DNA from: Monoraphidium neglectum
Lineage: Eukaryota; Chlorophyta; Chlorophyceae; Sphaeropleales; Selenastraceae
Assembly (NCBI RefSeq): GCF_000611645.1
Contig: NW_014012954.1
Location: 6,487 to 22,295 of the forward strand
Length of the DNA: 15,809 bases
Direction of reading: 5' to 3'
The notes beneath the pieces were generated by a model that saw nothing but the letters and a program-made list of their open reading frames with translations, did not search any database and had not been told where the DNA came from. The number at the start of each line of letters is the position of its first letter. The stretch's first letter is position 1. The position numbers were made by a program, and so were the translations under genes. Positions 15,301 through 15,809 of the stretch are shown piece by piece.

Positions 15301-15809
15301 CAGCTCCCGGTGCTGAGCTTGCGGGCGCTGCTGCTGGATGTGATGTCCATGAACATATGCGGCCTGGTGGACGCGTCGCTCCTGGGGGGGGAGTTCTACC
15401 CCGCCGTGTGTGACGCCCTCGTCGCCCGCCTGCCGGCGGCGCGCGCCGGCCAGCTCGCTGGCTTCGCCGGCCGCCTGTCGCTGCTGCAGCCGCCGCCGGC
15501 CGGCGTGCTGCGCATGCTGGAGGGGCCCCTGGCGGCCAAGGCGGGCCGACTCAGCGGCGTGCAGCTGTCGCACGTCGTGTCTGCTTACACGTCGGTGCCG
15601 TTTTCGATGCGGCCGCGGCCGGAGGATGTGGGGGATGCGCCCGAGGTGCTGCCCCCACCGCCCGCTGGGGCGCCCCAGCACTGGGCCTGGGACCTCAGCC
15701 TGCCGGCGCCGCCCGCAGGCGCCCCAGCGGGCGAGCTGGCGCGCGCCGCCGCTGCGGCCGCCGCCGCCGCCGCCGCCGCCAGCGCGGACGGCGCGGCGGA
15801 GGGCGACGG
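12350..15809 (+). CDS. FAST/RAP-like helical-repeat protein, probable organelle RNA factor (3' partial)
   Basis: The exons are about 12350-13200, 13425-13563, 13775-14092 and 14434-15809, the last open at the window edge. Splicing is AG before GTGCGG with acceptor CTCACTCTTTGCAG, then GCG before GTGGGT with acceptor CGAAAAG (or GGATGGAG, start 13790), then GAG before GTGCGA with acceptor CCCCCCTCAG; phases agree. After a repetitive Arg/Asp/Gly-rich region comes IFAAPSLEALEGVIIRNARD, then FNHDHVAASIARLASLMG. This is the usual opening block of green-algal RAP/FAST-like proteins. Helical repeats follow: ARQITTGLRTLALLAP, ERGLGTMLWSFGRAH, ARDLVPMTFAYAQHH, LSWQLAALLASLRLAG, LSGVQLSHVVSAYTSV. Such proteins act in chloroplast or mitochondrial RNA processing and usually end in a RAP domain, which would lie beyond this window. 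The start is uncertain: ATGs at 12350 and 12464 are in frame, and an acceptor at 12567 (TGTGCGCAG) is possible. The Arg/Leu/Cys-rich, mostly non-acidic N-terminus could be a transit peptide. Confidence 0.8.
12758..12919 (+). repeat. 24-bp coding minisatellite, six units plus a partial
   Basis: Units start at 12758, 12782, 12806, 12830, 12854 and 12878, with a degenerate seventh from 12902. The consensus is near TATCGCGACGGCGACGGCGCCCGC and encodes the octapeptide (Y/W)R(D/E)GD(G/V)xR. The period is a multiple of three, so copy changes keep the frame. The last units change Tyr to Trp and fade into RWRGRGRE. The result is a strongly charged, Arg/Gly-rich disordered stretch of the sort seen in RNA-binding proteins, which suits the FAST/RAP-like context. 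Confidence 0.92.
14434..15809 (+). CDS. Large last visible exon of the FAST/RAP-like gene
   Basis: The exon is entered in phase 0 after the acceptor CCATCCCCCCCTCAG and runs 458 codons without a stop to the window end. It carries most of the helical repeats. They are separated by an acidic, low-complexity linker (around 14881-15120, with a Gly run, an Asp/Glu stretch and poly-Ala). It ends in a proline-rich segment (APEVLPPPPAGAPQHWAWDL) and a poly-Ala tract at 15748-15780. Long minus-strand frames opposite it (14857-15681, 14772-15356) are GC-driven shadows. Confidence 0.83.

Noticed and set aside
14857..15681. 274-codon open frame on the minus strand, and the 194-codon frame at 14772-15356
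   Set aside because: They lie opposite the plus-strand exon 14434-15809, which has coherent FAST-like repeats and correct splice phase. The minus frames are Arg/Ala/Gly-rich shadows caused by high GC.
1..15809. tRNA, rRNA, transposon or viral genes
   Set aside because: No cloverleaf, rRNA core motif, reverse transcriptase or transposase motif, or long terminal repeat was seen in any frame.

Overview
The window reads as nuclear DNA of a green alga (core chlorophyte, probably Chlamydomonadales or Sphaeropleales). Very GC-rich exons alternate with many short GT-AG introns whose donors are mostly GTG-type. Coding sequence carries homopolymeric Gln, Ala and Gly tracts, introns carry GT/CA microsatellites, and one gene belongs to the FAST/RAP-like organelle RNA-factor type that is expanded in these algae. 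The species assignment is inference. No bacterial operon, rRNA, tRNA, CRISPR array or transposon was recognised.

Three protein-coding genes are supported. (1) Minus strand, 9060 down past position 1: a large multi-exon gene. I could chain 24 exons, all with GT-AG borders and compatible phases, into one stop-free frame of 1,454 codons. It encodes an N-terminal helical/polyglutamine/coiled-coil half and a C-terminal WD40-type beta-propeller half. The 3' end lies outside the window. (2) Minus strand, 12077 to 10305: a complete five-exon gene for a 320-residue RING finger plus double TRAF-type zinc finger protein, a likely E3 ubiquitin ligase, with a C-terminal helical domain I do not recognise. 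(3) Plus strand, about 12350 to beyond 15809: a FAST/RAP-like helical-repeat protein with a 24-bp coding minisatellite near its N-terminus. Its start is uncertain and its 3' end is cut by the window.

Layout: 1-9060 is gene 1. The stretch 9061-10304 is intergenic, with a TATA-like box for gene 1 and a TGTAA polyadenylation-type signal for gene 2. The stretch 10305-12077 is gene 2. The stretch 12078 to about 12349 is a short divergent intergenic region that probably holds both promoters of genes 2 and 3. Genes 2 and 3 are arranged head to head; nothing in the sequence shows that the three genes act in one pathway.

Simple single-frame ORFs are misleading here. The real exons are mostly short, and the two longest coding blocks at the window edges (1-537 minus, 14434-15809 plus) are open to the edge. 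All gene models were made by eye from splice sites, phase and protein-likeness. Transcript data would settle the weak joins: exons 14 to 16 of gene 1, and the 5' end of gene 3.
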